A stretch of 64,000 nt of DNA from Aeromicrobium wangtongii (GTDB lineage Bacteria; Actinomycetota; Actinomycetes; Propionibacteriales; Nocardioidaceae), in assembly GCF_024584515.1 (NCBI RefSeq), contig NZ_CP102173.1:310001-374000 (forward strand). Direction: 5' to 3'. Position 1 is the first letter of the stretch, and each line of letters begins with the position of its first letter. Below, one piece after another: positions 43,830 through 51,901 of this stretch. The translations under genes were made by a program, and so were the position numbers. The notes under the pieces are model-generated. The model searched no databases and was not told where the DNA came from. It was given only the letters and a program-made list of their open reading frames with translations.

Positions 43830-43848
43830 ACCTCGCGGGTCGCGGTCG

Positions 43849-43889
43849 AAAGACGAAAGCCCCGCACAGGGTGCGGGGCTTTCGTCTTT
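43849..43889 (-). terminator. tRNA-Phe terminator
   Basis: A 19-bp perfect stem, AAAGACGAAAGCCCCGCAC (43849-43867) with 43871-43889, closes on a 3-base loop just downstream of the minus-strand tRNA. Confidence 0.88.
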
Positions 43890-43893
43890 GCTG

Positions 43894-43967
43894 TGGCCAG
43901 GGCCGGGGTCGAACCGGCGACCCTCCGCTTTTCAGGCGGATGCTCGTACCAACTGAGCTACCTGGCC
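43894..43967 (-). tRNA. tRNA-Phe (GAA)
   Basis: The minus strand folds as a cloverleaf with acceptor GGCCAGG/CCTGGCC and D-arm GCTCAGTTGG. The anticodon loop within CCGCC-TGAAAA-GCGG has anticodon GAA, and the T-arm contains GGTTCGACCC. The CCA end is not encoded. A probable promoter overlaps the end of the dipeptidase gene (TATGGT 43992-43997 and TTGACC 44013-44018 on this strand), although the 15-base spacing is short. Confidence 0.95.
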
Positions 43968-44014
43968 ACCGCTCGCGAACGAGCGACGACCACCATATCG
44001 CACCCCCTTCGTGG

Positions 44015-45355
44015 TCAACGAACCGTGTCCGCCAACCGCTGCAGCAGCAGGGCCTCGGCGACGCACACCTTGGCGAACTCTCCGACGTGCAGGCCCTCGT
44101 CGATGCCGTGGGCCCGGGTGTCGGGATCCTCGACGCCGGTGACCAGCACCGCCGCGTCGGGGAAGATCCGGGCGAACTCGGCGATGAACGGGATCGAGCC
44201 GCCCATGCCCATGTCGACCGGCTCGGTGCCGCCCCATGCATCGCGGAACGCCGACCTGGCCGCATCGTAGGCGGGCCCGTCGGCCTCGACCGTGAACGGC
44301 TCACCCACCTCGCCGCGCTCGACCGTCACCCGGGCACCGAAGGGCGCGTGCCGCAGCAGGTGGGCCTCCAGCGCGTCGAGGTGCGCCGTCGCGTCGCCGC
44401 CGGGGGCCACGCGCATGCTGATCATGGCGCGGGCACTGGGAGCCAATGTGTTGGACGCCGTCGCGACGGGCGTCGCGTCCAGGCCGACGACGCTGACGGC
44501 CGGCTCGGCCCACAGCCGTTGCACGATCGAGCCGCGGCCGATCTGCTCGACGCCCGGCAGCACCGACGACTCCGCGCGGAACCGGTCCTCGGGGTACTCC
44601 AGGTCGGACGCCGTGCCGTGGTGCAGGCCCTCGACCGCCACCGCGCCGTCCTCGTCGTGAAGGGTCGCCAGCAGCCGGCACATCGTGGTCAGCGCGTCCG
44701 GGACGACGCCGCCCCAGATGCCCGAGTGCACGGCGTGGCCCAGCGTCTCGACAGTGACCACGCAGTCGGCCAGCCCGCGCAGCGAGACGGTCAGTGCGGG
44801 GACGCCCACGGACCAGTTGGCGGAGTCGGCGATGACGATCGCATCGGCGGTCAGCTCGTCCCGGTACTGCTCCAGCAGGGCGACCAGGCTGGGAGACCCC
44901 GACTCCTCCTCGCCCTCGACGAAGACGGTCACGCCGACCGGCGGGTTGCCGTCGTGCGCCCGGAAAGCGGCCAGGTGTGCGGCCACGCCGGCCTTGTCGT
45001 CCGCGGCGCCGCGGGCGTAGAGCCGGTCACCGCGACGGGTGGGCTCGAACGGGGGAGAGGTCCACAGCGCCGGGTCGCCGGTGGGCTGGACGTCGTGGTG
45101 GGCGTACAGCAGCACCGTGGGCGCTCCGGGCGGTGCGGGGTGGTGTGCGATGACCGCGGGGGCGCCGCCCGCCTCCACGATCTGCGTACGGGCGAATCCG
45201 GCTTCGCGGAGCAGCCGTTCGACCTCGGCTGCGGAGCGGTGGACGTCGTCGTGGTGCTCGGGCTGGGCCCAGATCGACGGGATGCGGACGAGGTGCTCGA
45301 GATCGTCGAGCACCGAGGGGAGGACGTCGTGGACGCGGGAGGTGATGTCGGCCAT
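44015..45355 (-). CDS. M20-family dipeptidase / metallopeptidase
   Basis: The 446-residue zinc peptidase has the M20 metal-binding motifs. LLYAHHDVQPTGDPALW is near residue 83 (His and Asp ligands). RGAADDKAGVAAHLAAF is near residue 115. VTVFVEGEEESGSPSL near residue 142 contains the general-base Glu and the metal Glu. The remaining ligands are in VIADSANW and HGIDEGLHVGEF. A lid/dimerisation domain lies in between (LAPSARAMISMRVAPGGDAT). It would hydrolyse dipeptides or related amides in the cytoplasm. The start is the ATG at 45355. The gene follows a strong hairpin at 45366. Confidence 0.9.
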   Translation of the reverse strand: MADITSRVHDVLPSVLDDLEHLVRIPSIWAQPEHHDDVHRSAAEVERLLREAGFARTQIVEAGGAPAVIAHHPAPPGAPTVLLYAHHDVQPTGDPALWTSPPFEPTRRGDRLYARGAADDKAGVAAHLAAFRAHDGNPPVGVTVFVEGEEESGSPSLVALLEQYRDELTADAIVIADSANWSVGVPALTVSLRGLADCVVTVETLGHAVHSGIWGGVVPDALTTMCRLLATLHDEDGAVAVEGLHHGTASDLEYPEDRFRAESSVLPGVEQIGRGSIVQRLWAEPAVSVVGLDATPVATASNTLAPSARAMISMRVAPGGDATAHLDALEAHLLRHAPFGARVTVERGEVGEPFTVEADGPAYDAARSAFRDAWGGTEPVDMGMGGSIPFIAEFARIFPDAAVLVTGVEDPDTRAHGIDEGLHVGEFAKVCVAEALLLQRLADTVR

Positions 45356-45365
45356 ACGTCCAGCG

Positions 45366-45397
45366 TGCCACGCGGCCCCGTGGTGGGCCGCGTGGCA
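45366..45397. terminator. Hairpin between RutE-like and dipeptidase genes
   Basis: The 13-bp perfect arms TGCCACGCGGCCC (45366-45378) and GGGCCGCGTGGCA (45385-45397) enclose a 6-base loop. It would terminate the minus-strand transcript of the 45412 gene. Confidence 0.8.
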
Positions 45398-45411
45398 GCG
45401 GTGGGTCAGGG

Positions 45412-46014
45412 TCAGGCCGTCATGATCGCGTCATCGGCCGAGATGCGCGGCAGGCGGTCGAACCAAGCGTTCTCGCCCGGGTGGCCGATGTTGATGACCA
45501 GCTGGGTGCGCCACGAGGTGCCGGCAAAGAACTCCTGGTCGATGCCCGCGGCGTCGAAGCCGCCCATCGGGCCGGCGGCCAGTCCGGCGGCACGGATGCC
45601 GACGATGAAGAAACCGGTCTGCAGCGCGGTGTTGTAGCGCGCGATCTGGGCGCGGCTGTCTGCGTCGCCGGCGAACATGTCGCCCGCGGTCGGGTTGTGC
45701 GGGAAGTGTGCGGCCATCGAGGTGTGGAAGTCGACGTCGGCTGCCACCACGGCGACCACAGGGGCGCTCTCGGTCTTGGCGCGGTTGCCCTCGGCCATCA
45801 GCGGCAGGAGGCGCTCGCGGCCGGCGCCCTGCTCGATCAGCAGGAGGCGCATCGGCTGGATGTTCATCATCGTCGGGCCGTACTTGACCAGCTCGAAGAT
45901 CTCGCGGACCTGGTCGATCTTGACCGGCTCGTCGCTGAAGGAGTTGGCCGAACGGGCCTCGCGGAACAGCACGTCGAGGGTCTCATCGGGCAAGGGGAAG
46001 GTTTCAGAACTCAT
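45412..46014 (-). CDS. Nitroreductase-family malonic semialdehyde reductase (RutE/YdfG-like)
   Basis: The 200-residue FMN-dependent protein matches the RutE/HadB-type nitroreductase family. It begins MSSETFPLPDETLDVLFREA, followed by RSANSFSDEPVKIDQVREIFELVKYGPTMMNIQPMRLLLI. It has GFFIVGIRAAGLAAGPMGGFD in the middle and NIGHPGENAWFDRLPR at the end. RutE reduces malonic semialdehyde in pyrimidine degradation; family members here may reduce other aldehydes or nitro groups, so I leave the gene unnamed. The ATG at 46014 is chosen because the family begins there. Confidence 0.83.
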   Translation of the reverse strand: MSSETFPLPDETLDVLFREARSANSFSDEPVKIDQVREIFELVKYGPTMMNIQPMRLLLIEQGAGRERLLPLMAEGNRAKTESAPVVAVVAADVDFHTSMAAHFPHNPTAGDMFAGDADSRAQIARYNTALQTGFFIVGIRAAGLAAGPMGGFDAAGIDQEFFAGTSWRTQLVINIGHPGENAWFDRLPRISADDAIMTA

Positions 46015-46041
46015 ACCCCGTTCAACCTTCGAGGGGAAAAG

Positions 46042-46080
46042 AAAAATCCCACGCTCCCCGAAGGGAGTCGTGGGCTTTCT
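46042..46080 (-). terminator. tRNA-Asp rho-independent terminator
   Basis: On the minus strand, CCCACG-a-CTCCC pairs with GGGAGCGTGGG around a TTCG loop and is followed by ATTTTTCTTTTC, a canonical T-tract. Confidence 0.92.
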
Positions 46081-46084
46081 CACA

Positions 46085-46161
46085 TGGCGACCCCGACCGG
46101 ACTCGAACCGGCGACCTCCGCCGTGACAGGGCGGCGCGCTAACCAACTGCGCCACGGGGCC
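46085..46161 (-). tRNA. tRNA-Asp (GTC), CCA encoded
   Basis: The minus strand gives acceptor GGCCCCG paired with CGGGGTC (one G-T pair) and D-arm GCGCAGTTGG. The anticodon stem-loop CCGCC-CTGTCAC-GGCGG has anticodon GTC, and the T-arm contains GGTTCGAGTCC. CCA is encoded at 46085-46087. The terminator follows within 10 bases. Confidence 0.95.
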
Positions 46162-46190
46162 ATGTTTTTTCGCGGCTAACCGCGGACGCA

Positions 46191-46220
46191 ACTCTAACGC
46201 ACACCCCTTTCGAGGACCAA
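46191..46220 (-). promoter_or_regulatory. tRNA-Asp promoter
   Basis: On the minus strand TTGGTC (46215-46220) and TAGAGT (46191-46196) are 18 bases apart, about 30 bases upstream of the tRNA 5' end. Confidence 0.5.
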
Positions 46221-46234
46221 AGCAGGGGGGGTCC

Positions 46235-46399
46235 CTACGGCTCATCGCCTGCTGTCGGAGGGCGCCGGCGCGACGTCGAGTCGTACAGCCGGTGCTCGCG
46301 TTCGAGGCCGTCCCCGGCGCGCGGCCCACGCGCTGTTCGCAGGGAGAGCATGGCGCCGACCAGCACGAGGGCGGTGGCGATGACGACGATCCACTTCAT
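46235..46399 (-). CDS. Small single-helix membrane protein
   Basis: This 54-residue protein begins MKWIVVIATALVLVGAMLSL, a single transmembrane helix or uncleaved signal anchor, followed by a basic tail (RTARGPRAGDGLEREHRLYD ...). GAGAGG lies 7 bases before the ATG at 46399. The size and composition are plausible for a real small gene, but I recognise no family. It is isolated between tRNA-Asp and the ABC operon. Confidence 0.45.
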   Translation of the reverse strand: MKWIVVIATALVLVGAMLSLRTARGPRAGDGLEREHRLYDSTSRRRPPTAGDEP

Positions 46400-46585
46400 G
46401 TCTGAGACCTCTCGGGTGGGGATCGTTCCCACGATAGTTGCCCGCATGCCGGGCGCATCTCGACATGAGGCAGCAACCCGGCGGCGCTGTCTGCGTTGCC
46501 GCAGGCGTGGGATGACGGGAGGATGGGGACAGCCCGTTCGCCCCACTGATGCCCCGACGTCCCTGCGTCGAGCGCGGAGGACCGC
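46400..46585. promoter_or_regulatory. Divergent intergenic region, small membrane gene / osmoprotectant ABC operon
   Basis: The 186 bases hold a GCGGAGGACCGC ribosome site directly before the ATG at 46586. I cannot pick out a convincing -10/-35 pair or operator in the rest. Confidence 0.3.
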
Positions 46586-47398
46586 ATGATCGAGTACCGC
46601 GCCATCGGCAAGACGTTCGACGACGGGACGCAGGCCGTCGGCGACTTCAGCCTGGTGATGCCGTCCCGCAGCACGACCGTCCTGGTCGGATCGTCCGGCT
46701 GCGGCAAGACGACGCTGCTGCGCATGGTCAACCGCATGGTCGACCCGACGACGGGCCAGGTGCTGATCGACGACGTCGACATCGCGACCCGCAACAAGGT
46801 GCAGCTGCGCCGTCGCATCGGCTACGTCATGCAGGAGTCGGGGCTGCTGCCGCACCGCAAGGTCATCGACAACGTCGCGACCGTCCTGCGGCTCAACGGC
46901 GTCGACCGCAAGCAGGCGCGCGAGCGCTCGTACGCGGTGATGGAGACCGTCGGGCTGGACGCGTCACTCGCGACCAAGTACCCCGCCCAGCTGTCCGGCG
47001 GCCAGCAGCAACGCGTCGGGGTGGCGCGTGCGCTGGTGACCGATCCCAACATCCTGCTGATGGACGAGCCCTTCGGTGCCGTCGACCCGATCGTGCGCGA
47101 GGAGCTGCAGAGCGAGCTGCTGCGCCTGCAGCGCGAGCTGGACAAGACGATCGTGTTCGTCACCCACGACATCGACGAGGCCTTCCTGCTCGGCGACCAG
47201 GTCGTCATCTTGAAGAAGGGCGGCGAGGTCGCGCAGGCGGGTGCACCCGCCGACATCCTGGCCTCGCCGGCCGATGACTTCGTCCGCAGCTTCGTGGGCC
47301 TCGACAAGGGGCACCGCCGGCTGCACGTGCAGGAACGGGACGGGGCCCGCATCGTCGTCGACGCCCTCGGCAAGCCCGCAGGGGTCCTCGAGCCATGA
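46586..47398 (+). CDS. Osmoprotectant (glycine betaine/choline-type) ABC importer, ATP-binding protein
   Basis: The 270-residue ATPase has Walker A VGSSGCGKTTLLRMVN (residues 33-48), Q-loop YVMQESGLLPHRKV, signature AQLSGGQQQRVGVARAL, Walker B NILLMDEPFGAVDP and switch VTHDIDEAFLLGD. The 'DDGTQAVGDFSL' N terminus and GALDP-like GAVDP end are those of OpuCA/ProV-type ATPases. CBS domains, present at the C terminus of OpuCA, are absent. It is the first gene of a four-gene operon; its stop overlaps the next start (ATGA). Confidence 0.9.
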   Translation: MIEYRAIGKTFDDGTQAVGDFSLVMPSRSTTVLVGSSGCGKTTLLRMVNRMVDPTTGQVLIDDVDIATRNKVQLRRRIGYVMQESGLLPHRKVIDNVATVLRLNGVDRKQARERSYAVMETVGLDASLATKYPAQLSGGQQQRVGVARALVTDPNILLMDEPFGAVDPIVREELQSELLRLQRELDKTIVFVTHDIDEAFLLGDQVVILKKGGEVAQAGAPADILASPADDFVRSFVGLDKGHRRLHVQERDGARIVVDALGKPAGVLEP

Positions 47399-48099
47399 GG
47401 TGGGTCCAGGACAACACCGACAAGATCGGCGACCTGCTGCTCAGCCACCTGTGGCTCAGCATCGTGCCGATCGTGCTCGGGTTCGCGATCGCGCTGCCGA
47501 TCGGCTGGTTCGCCAGCCGGCACCCGCGGGCGAAGGGTTTGCTGTTGTCGATCGCCGGCGTGCTCTACACGATCCCGTCGCTCGCGTTCTTCCTGATCCT
47601 GCCCGGCATCATCGGAACGGGCTTCCTGTCGCCGCTGAACGTCGTCGTCGCGCTGACGGTCTACGCCGTGGCCATCATGGTGCGATCGGCCACGGACGCC
47701 TTCGAGTCCGTGTCGCCCGCCGTCCTCGACGCGGCGACGGCGGCGGGTTTCGCGCCCGCCGGACGCGCCTTCCTGGTGGAGCTGCCACTGGCCGGTCCCG
47801 TCCTGCTGGCCGGACTGCGGGTCGTGGCCGTCAGCACCGTGAGCCTGGTCAGCGTCGGCGCGCTGATCGGCGTCAACAACCTCGGCTCGCTGTTCACCGA
47901 GGGCTACCGCACCGACAACGACGCCGAGATCCTGACCGGTGTCGTCGCGATCGTCGCCATCGCCCTGCTGCTGGACGCGCTGATCGTCCTGGCCGGTCGG
48001 ATCCTGCTGCCCTGGAACCGCGGCGCGCGCACGCGGTCGCGGCACCCGGCCTCCCCATCGGTGTCGTTCGTCCAGCGCCTGCGAGGTGCCCGCACATGA
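47395..48099 (+). CDS. Osmoprotectant ABC importer, permease protein 1
   Basis: This 234-residue permease of the ProW/OpuCB type has about six helices. The coupling EAA-loop region is SVSPAVLDAATAAGFAPAGRAFLVELPLAGPVLLAGLRV. The N terminus (NTDKIGDLLLSHLWLSIVPIV) and the VLYTIPSLAFFLILPGIIGTG segment are typical for OpuCB-like proteins. It overlaps both neighbours by 4 bases. With the 48096 permease it should form the membrane heterodimer. Confidence 0.88.
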   Translation: MRWVQDNTDKIGDLLLSHLWLSIVPIVLGFAIALPIGWFASRHPRAKGLLLSIAGVLYTIPSLAFFLILPGIIGTGFLSPLNVVVALTVYAVAIMVRSATDAFESVSPAVLDAATAAGFAPAGRAFLVELPLAGPVLLAGLRVVAVSTVSLVSVGALIGVNNLGSLFTEGYRTDNDAEILTGVVAIVAIALLLDALIVLAGRILLPWNRGARTRSRHPASPSVSFVQRLRGART

Positions 48100-48776
48100 G
48101 TGTCGTCTCAGACACGATCGACTGGTTGGCCGACTCGGCGCACTGGTCGGGTGACGACGGAGTGCCGCACCGCCTCGTGCAGCACCTGGGCTACACCTGC
48201 CTGACCGTCGCGATCGCCGCAGCCATCGCGATCCCCATCGGCCTGTGGATCGGGCACACCGGGCGGCTGCGCGGCCTGGCCGTGGTGAGCTCGGGAGCGT
48301 TGCGGGCGTTGCCGACGCTCGGCGTGCTGACCTACGCCTCGCTGTTCACCGGCATCGGCATCAAGGCGGCGATCTTCACCCTCGTGCTGCTGGCCATCCC
48401 GCCGCTGCTGGCCGGCGCGTACTCGGGGCTGGAGTCGGTCGACCGCCGGACGATCGACGCGGCCCGGGCGATGGGCATGACCGAGCTGCAGATCCTCACC
48501 AAGGCCGAGATCCCCCTGGGGCTGCCGATCATCATCGGTGGCCTGCGGTCCGCGACCCTGCAGGTCGTCGCGACGGCGACCGTCGCCGCCTACATCCCCG
48601 GTCCGGGCGGCCTGGGCCGCTATCTCATCGACGGTCTCGCGACGAACGACTATCCCCAGGTCGTGGCCGGATCGATCGTGGTGATCGCCCTCGCCCTCGC
48701 CCTCGACGGAATCTTCGTCCTGCTCCAGCGGTTGGCACTTCGCAACCGTCCCGTCACGGTCCGTACCGCAGCCTGA
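48096..48776 (+). CDS. Osmoprotectant ABC importer, permease protein 2
   Basis: The 226-residue permease resembles OpuCD: LVQHLGYTCLTVAIAAAIAIPIGLWIGHT, then GALRALPTLGVLTYASLFTGIGIKAAI. The EAA loop is ESVDRRTIDAARAMGMTELQILTKAEIPLGLPIIIGGLR, followed by ATLQVVATATVAAYIPGPGGLGR. It overlaps the previous gene (ATGA). The binding-protein gene follows after 21 bases. Confidence 0.88.
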   Translation: MSVVSDTIDWLADSAHWSGDDGVPHRLVQHLGYTCLTVAIAAAIAIPIGLWIGHTGRLRGLAVVSSGALRALPTLGVLTYASLFTGIGIKAAIFTLVLLAIPPLLAGAYSGLESVDRRTIDAARAMGMTELQILTKAEIPLGLPIIIGGLRSATLQVVATATVAAYIPGPGGLGRYLIDGLATNDYPQVVAGSIVVIALALALDGIFVLLQRLALRNRPVTVRTAA

Positions 48777-48797
48777 CCCCACCCCAAGGAGAGATCC

Positions 48798-49709
48798 ATG
48801 TCCATCACCAAGCTCACCGCGGGACTCGCGGCCGCCTCGCTCGGCCTCGCGCTGTCCGCCTGCGGCGGCGATCCCACGTCCGATGACTCCAAGAAGTCCG
48901 CCAGTGACACCATCACGGTCGGTTCGGCCGCCTTCCCCGAGAACGAGATCATCGCCGAGATCTACGCCCAGGCGCTCGAGGCCCAGGGCGTCAAGGTCAA
49001 GAAGAAGCTCAACATCGGTGCCCGCGAGGTCTACATCCCCGCGCTGGAGAAGGGCGAGATCGACCTGATCCCCGAGTACACCGGCAACCTGCTGGCCTAC
49101 TTCGACAAGGACGCGACCGCGACCTCGCCCGAGCAGGTCGACGACGCCCTCGAGGACGTCCTGCCCGACACGTTGGAGGTGCTGGACCCGGCCCCGGCCG
49201 AGGACAAGGACTCGCTCAACGTCACCCCCGAGTACGCCGCCAAGAACAACCTCAAGACCATCGGCGACCTCAAGAACGTCGGCAGCTTCAAGCTGGGCGC
49301 GAACCCCGAGTTCAAGGAGCGCAAGTACGGCATCCCCGGCCTGAAGTCGGTCTACGGGATCACCGACGTCCAGTTCGTCCCGATCAGCGACGGCGGTGGG
49401 CCCAAGACGCTCAAGTCGCTGCTCGACGACGACATCCAGGTCGCGGACATCTACTCCACGACCCCGTCGATCCTGGCGGAGAAGCTGGTGACGCTGGAGG
49501 ACCCGAAGAACCTCATCGCCGCCCAGAACGTCATCCCGCTGATCAACGACAAGAAGTCCAGCGACAAGGTCGAGGACATCCTGGACAAGGTGTCCGCGGC
49601 CCTGACGACCGAGGACCTGCTCGACCTCAACAGCAAGAACCAGGGCGATGACAAGACCGCCCCGGACGTGCTGGCCAAGCAGTGGCTGACCGACAAGGGC
49701 CTCATCTAG
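48798..49709 (+). CDS. Osmoprotectant ABC importer, substrate-binding lipoprotein
   Basis: The 303-residue lipoprotein has a lipobox LSACGG (Cys22). The ligand-binding domain follows the OpuCC/ProX family: TITVGSAAFPENEIIAEIYAQALEAQG, KLNIGAREVYIPALEKGEIDLIPEYTGNLLAYF (the tyrosine/PEYTG region) and ADIYSTTPSILAEKLVTLEDP. It should capture glycine betaine, choline or a related quaternary amine outside the membrane for the two permeases and ATPase upstream. AAGGAGAG precedes the ATG. It is the last gene of the operon, convergent with gluQ. Confidence 0.9.
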   Translation: MSITKLTAGLAAASLGLALSACGGDPTSDDSKKSASDTITVGSAAFPENEIIAEIYAQALEAQGVKVKKKLNIGAREVYIPALEKGEIDLIPEYTGNLLAYFDKDATATSPEQVDDALEDVLPDTLEVLDPAPAEDKDSLNVTPEYAAKNNLKTIGDLKNVGSFKLGANPEFKERKYGIPGLKSVYGITDVQFVPISDGGGPKTLKSLLDDDIQVADIYSTTPSILAEKLVTLEDPKNLIAAQNVIPLINDKKSSDKVEDILDKVSAALTTEDLLDLNSKNQGDDKTAPDVLAKQWLTDKGLI

Positions 49710-49723
49710 CGCCCAGCGTTCGC

Positions 49724-50587
49724 TCAGGCCGGGGGGACGAAGATCCAGGGATCGCGGGGGATCTGCTCGATCTCGAAGGTCTCCAGCAGCTCGCGAGGGC
49801 TGCTGCCGTGCATGCCCAGGGATGCCACGATGAGCCCGAACGTCTGCGGGCCCAGCTCGGCCAGGGTCACTGCGCCGTCGCGTTTGGCCAGCCGCTTGCC
49901 CTCGGTGTTCAGCGCGAGGGGCACGTGGACGTAGGACGGTGGGGTGGAACCCAGCAACGACGCCAGGTACGCCTGGCGAGGGGCCGAGCTCAGCAGGTCG
50001 TCGCCGCGCACCACCTGGTCGATGCCCTGCTGGGCGTCGTCGACGACGACGGCCAGGTTGTACGCCACGGCGCCGTCACCGCGGCGCAGCACGAAGTCGT
50101 CCACCACACCCTCGTACGTGCCGTGCAGGGCGTCCTGGACCGTGAACGTGGCCACGTCCGAGCGCAGCCGCAGCGCAGCGGGACGGTCCTGGCGCCGCGC
50201 CTCCCGCTCTGCCTCGGTCAGGTCGCGGCACGTCCCCGGGTACGAGCCGGGTGGCGCGTGGGGGGCCGATGGCGCCTCGAGGATCTCGCGGCGGGTGCAG
50301 AAGCACTCGAAGACCAGGCCGCGCCCGGCCAGCGAGGCGAGCGCCGCGTCGTAGAACCGGGCGCGCTCGGACTGCCGGACGACGGGGCCGTCCCAGTCCA
50401 GCCCGATCGCGGCCAGGTCCGCGAGCTGGCGGGCCTCCGCTCCCTCGCGCACCCGGTCGAGGTCCTCGACCCGGATGACGAAGTCCCGCCCCGTGCGACG
50501 CGCGCACAGCCAGGCGAGCAGGGCGGTGCGCAGGTTGCCGATGTGCAGGTCGCCGGAGGGGGACGGCGCGAACCGGCCCGAGCTCAC
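49724..50587 (-). CDS. gluQ: Glutamyl-Q tRNA(Asp) synthetase
   Basis: GluQRS attaches glutamate to queuosine at position 34 of tRNA-Asp. The 287-residue protein is a truncated GluRS: RFAPSPSGDLHIGNLRTALLAWL (HIGN-type signature), then VIRVEDLDRVREGAEARQLADLAAIGLDWDG. A zinc site CFCTRREI ... YPGTCR and a KMSK-like AKRDGAVTL follow, and there is no anticodon-binding domain. A tRNA-Asp gene (46085) is nearby. The GTG at 50587 overlaps the stop of the GNAT gene (GTGA), so the two are coupled. Confidence 0.9.
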   Translation of the reverse strand: MSSGRFAPSPSGDLHIGNLRTALLAWLCARRTGRDFVIRVEDLDRVREGAEARQLADLAAIGLDWDGPVVRQSERARFYDAALASLAGRGLVFECFCTRREILEAPSAPHAPPGSYPGTCRDLTEAEREARRQDRPAALRLRSDVATFTVQDALHGTYEGVVDDFVLRRGDGAVAYNLAVVVDDAQQGIDQVVRGDDLLSSAPRQAYLASLLGSTPPSYVHVPLALNTEGKRLAKRDGAVTLAELGPQTFGLIVASLGMHGSSPRELLETFEIEQIPRDPWIFVPPA

Positions 50588-51072
50588 GTGTCGAGACCTC
50601 GGGCGTGGCCATCACGGACGGGGAGCACCGGCTCGGTGGGCTTGGAGTACGAGCGGTACGTCCGGTCCAGCTGGTAGCCGTGGCGCTCGTAGACCGCTTG
50701 GGCGCGGGTGTTGGAGTGGGCCGTGCTGAGCTCGACCGAGATCGCACCCGCCTCGCCGGCGAGGCGCAGGACGGAGTCCAGCAGCTCGTCGGCGGCGCCC
50801 GACCCGCGGGCGTGCTCGGCGACGAACAGGTCGTTCAGCACCCAGATCGGGGCCAGGCGCGTCGACGAGAACGACGGATACACCTGCGCGAACCCGATCG
50901 CGCGCTCTCCGTCGCGCGCCAGCAGGACGATCGACTCGTCGCGGTCCAGCCGAGCGGCCAGGAACGTCGCGGCGGCCGGCACGTCGTGGGGCGCGCCGTA
51001 GAACTCGCGGTAGTCGGCGAACAGTCCGGCGGCCTGGTCGATGTCGCTCAGCTCGGCGCGGGTGACGGTCAC
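50584..51072 (-). CDS. GNAT-family N-acetyltransferase
   Basis: The 162-residue protein shows the GNAT core: IGFAQVYPSFSSTRLAPIWVLNDLFV (strand beta4 and the acceptor side), then the pyrophosphate loop ARGSGAADELLDSVLRLA and AISVELSTAHSNTRAQAVYERHGYQ (beta5 and alpha4). The acceptor is unknown. The GTG at 51072 is inferred from homologous length; the ORF is open far upstream only because it runs antisense to other genes. Its stop overlaps gluQ. Confidence 0.82.
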   Translation of the reverse strand: MTVTRAELSDIDQAAGLFADYREFYGAPHDVPAAATFLAARLDRDESIVLLARDGERAIGFAQVYPSFSSTRLAPIWVLNDLFVAEHARGSGAADELLDSVLRLAGEAGAISVELSTAHSNTRAQAVYERHGYQLDRTYRSYSKPTEPVLPVRDGHARGLDT

Positions 51073-51101
51073 CGGACCAGCGTCCCACGAGACGCCGGTC
51101 G

Positions 51102-51788
51102 TCACGACAGCGAGCGGATGGTCCTCTGGACGACGGTCGACAGGTAGGCACTGCCCGCGCGGTTGGGGTGCTTGGTGTCCATCGTCATGTGGTTGGGCAG
51201 CGTCCAGGTCTGGACGTACGTGAAGCCGTTGTGCTTGCGGTTGGAGAACAGCCGCATGTAGCCCTGGATCGCCTTGCCGTGCTTGCGGTCGGACTTGCCC
51301 CACGGCGAGATGACCAGCACGTGGCTGCGCGGGATGCCCAGCGCATCGGTGCGGGCCGCGAGCCGGGTCATGAAGGTTCGGATGCCCTTCTTCTGCGTCG
51401 CCCGCGAGAGGGTGGTCTTCTGGCCACGGCTGTTGCAGCCGAACATGTCGTTGCGGCCGCCCTCGATGACGACGAAGTCGACGGGGGTCAGTTCCTTCAG
51501 CCGCTGGCCGAAGGTCGTGCCGTGGCAGTTGTTGCCGCGCACGTTCATGCCCGAGCCGCCTTCGGCGAGGATCGTGACCGAGGCCCCGAGATCGCGGCCC
51601 ATCATCGACCACCAGCCCTGGGAGACGCTGCCCGGCTCGTCCCGGTACCACGAGGTGATCGAGTCGCCGATCACGGCGATCCGCGGCCCGGCCCCGGGAG
51701 CGGCGGGCTCCGCGGCGTGAGCGGGCAGTGCGAGGGCGAAGGACGACAGCATCACGGCCGCGGTCGACAGGGCAAGGGAGCGGAGCAT
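51102..51788 (-). CDS. Secreted SGNH/GDSL-type hydrolase
   Basis: This 228-residue exported protein has a signal peptide cleaved after LPAHA (about residue 25). The catalytic blocks are readable: block I IAVIGDSITSWY (nucleophile Ser), block II glycine in AEGGSGMNVRGN, block III IEGGRNDMF (oxyanion Asn), and the His/Asp pair in MTMDTKHPNRAGSAYL. SGNH enzymes cleave esters of lipids or sugars; the substrate here is unknown. The conserved cysteines in GNNCHG and MFGCNSRG could form a disulphide. Confidence 0.87.
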   Translation of the reverse strand: MLRSLALSTAAVMLSSFALALPAHAAEPAAPGAGPRIAVIGDSITSWYRDEPGSVSQGWWSMMGRDLGASVTILAEGGSGMNVRGNNCHGTTFGQRLKELTPVDFVVIEGGRNDMFGCNSRGQKTTLSRATQKKGIRTFMTRLAARTDALGIPRSHVLVISPWGKSDRKHGKAIQGYMRLFSNRKHNGFTYVQTWTLPNHMTMDTKHPNRAGSAYLSTVVQRTIRSLS

Positions 51789-51901
51789 GGTGGTGAGGTG
51801 CCTCTGGATTCGGTGGGGAAGTCCCGCACAGCGTAGTGGCTATCGGAACCGGCTTGGGCCGGACAGAATGAATTGATGCATCCCCGCCCCGAAAGGCACC
51901 C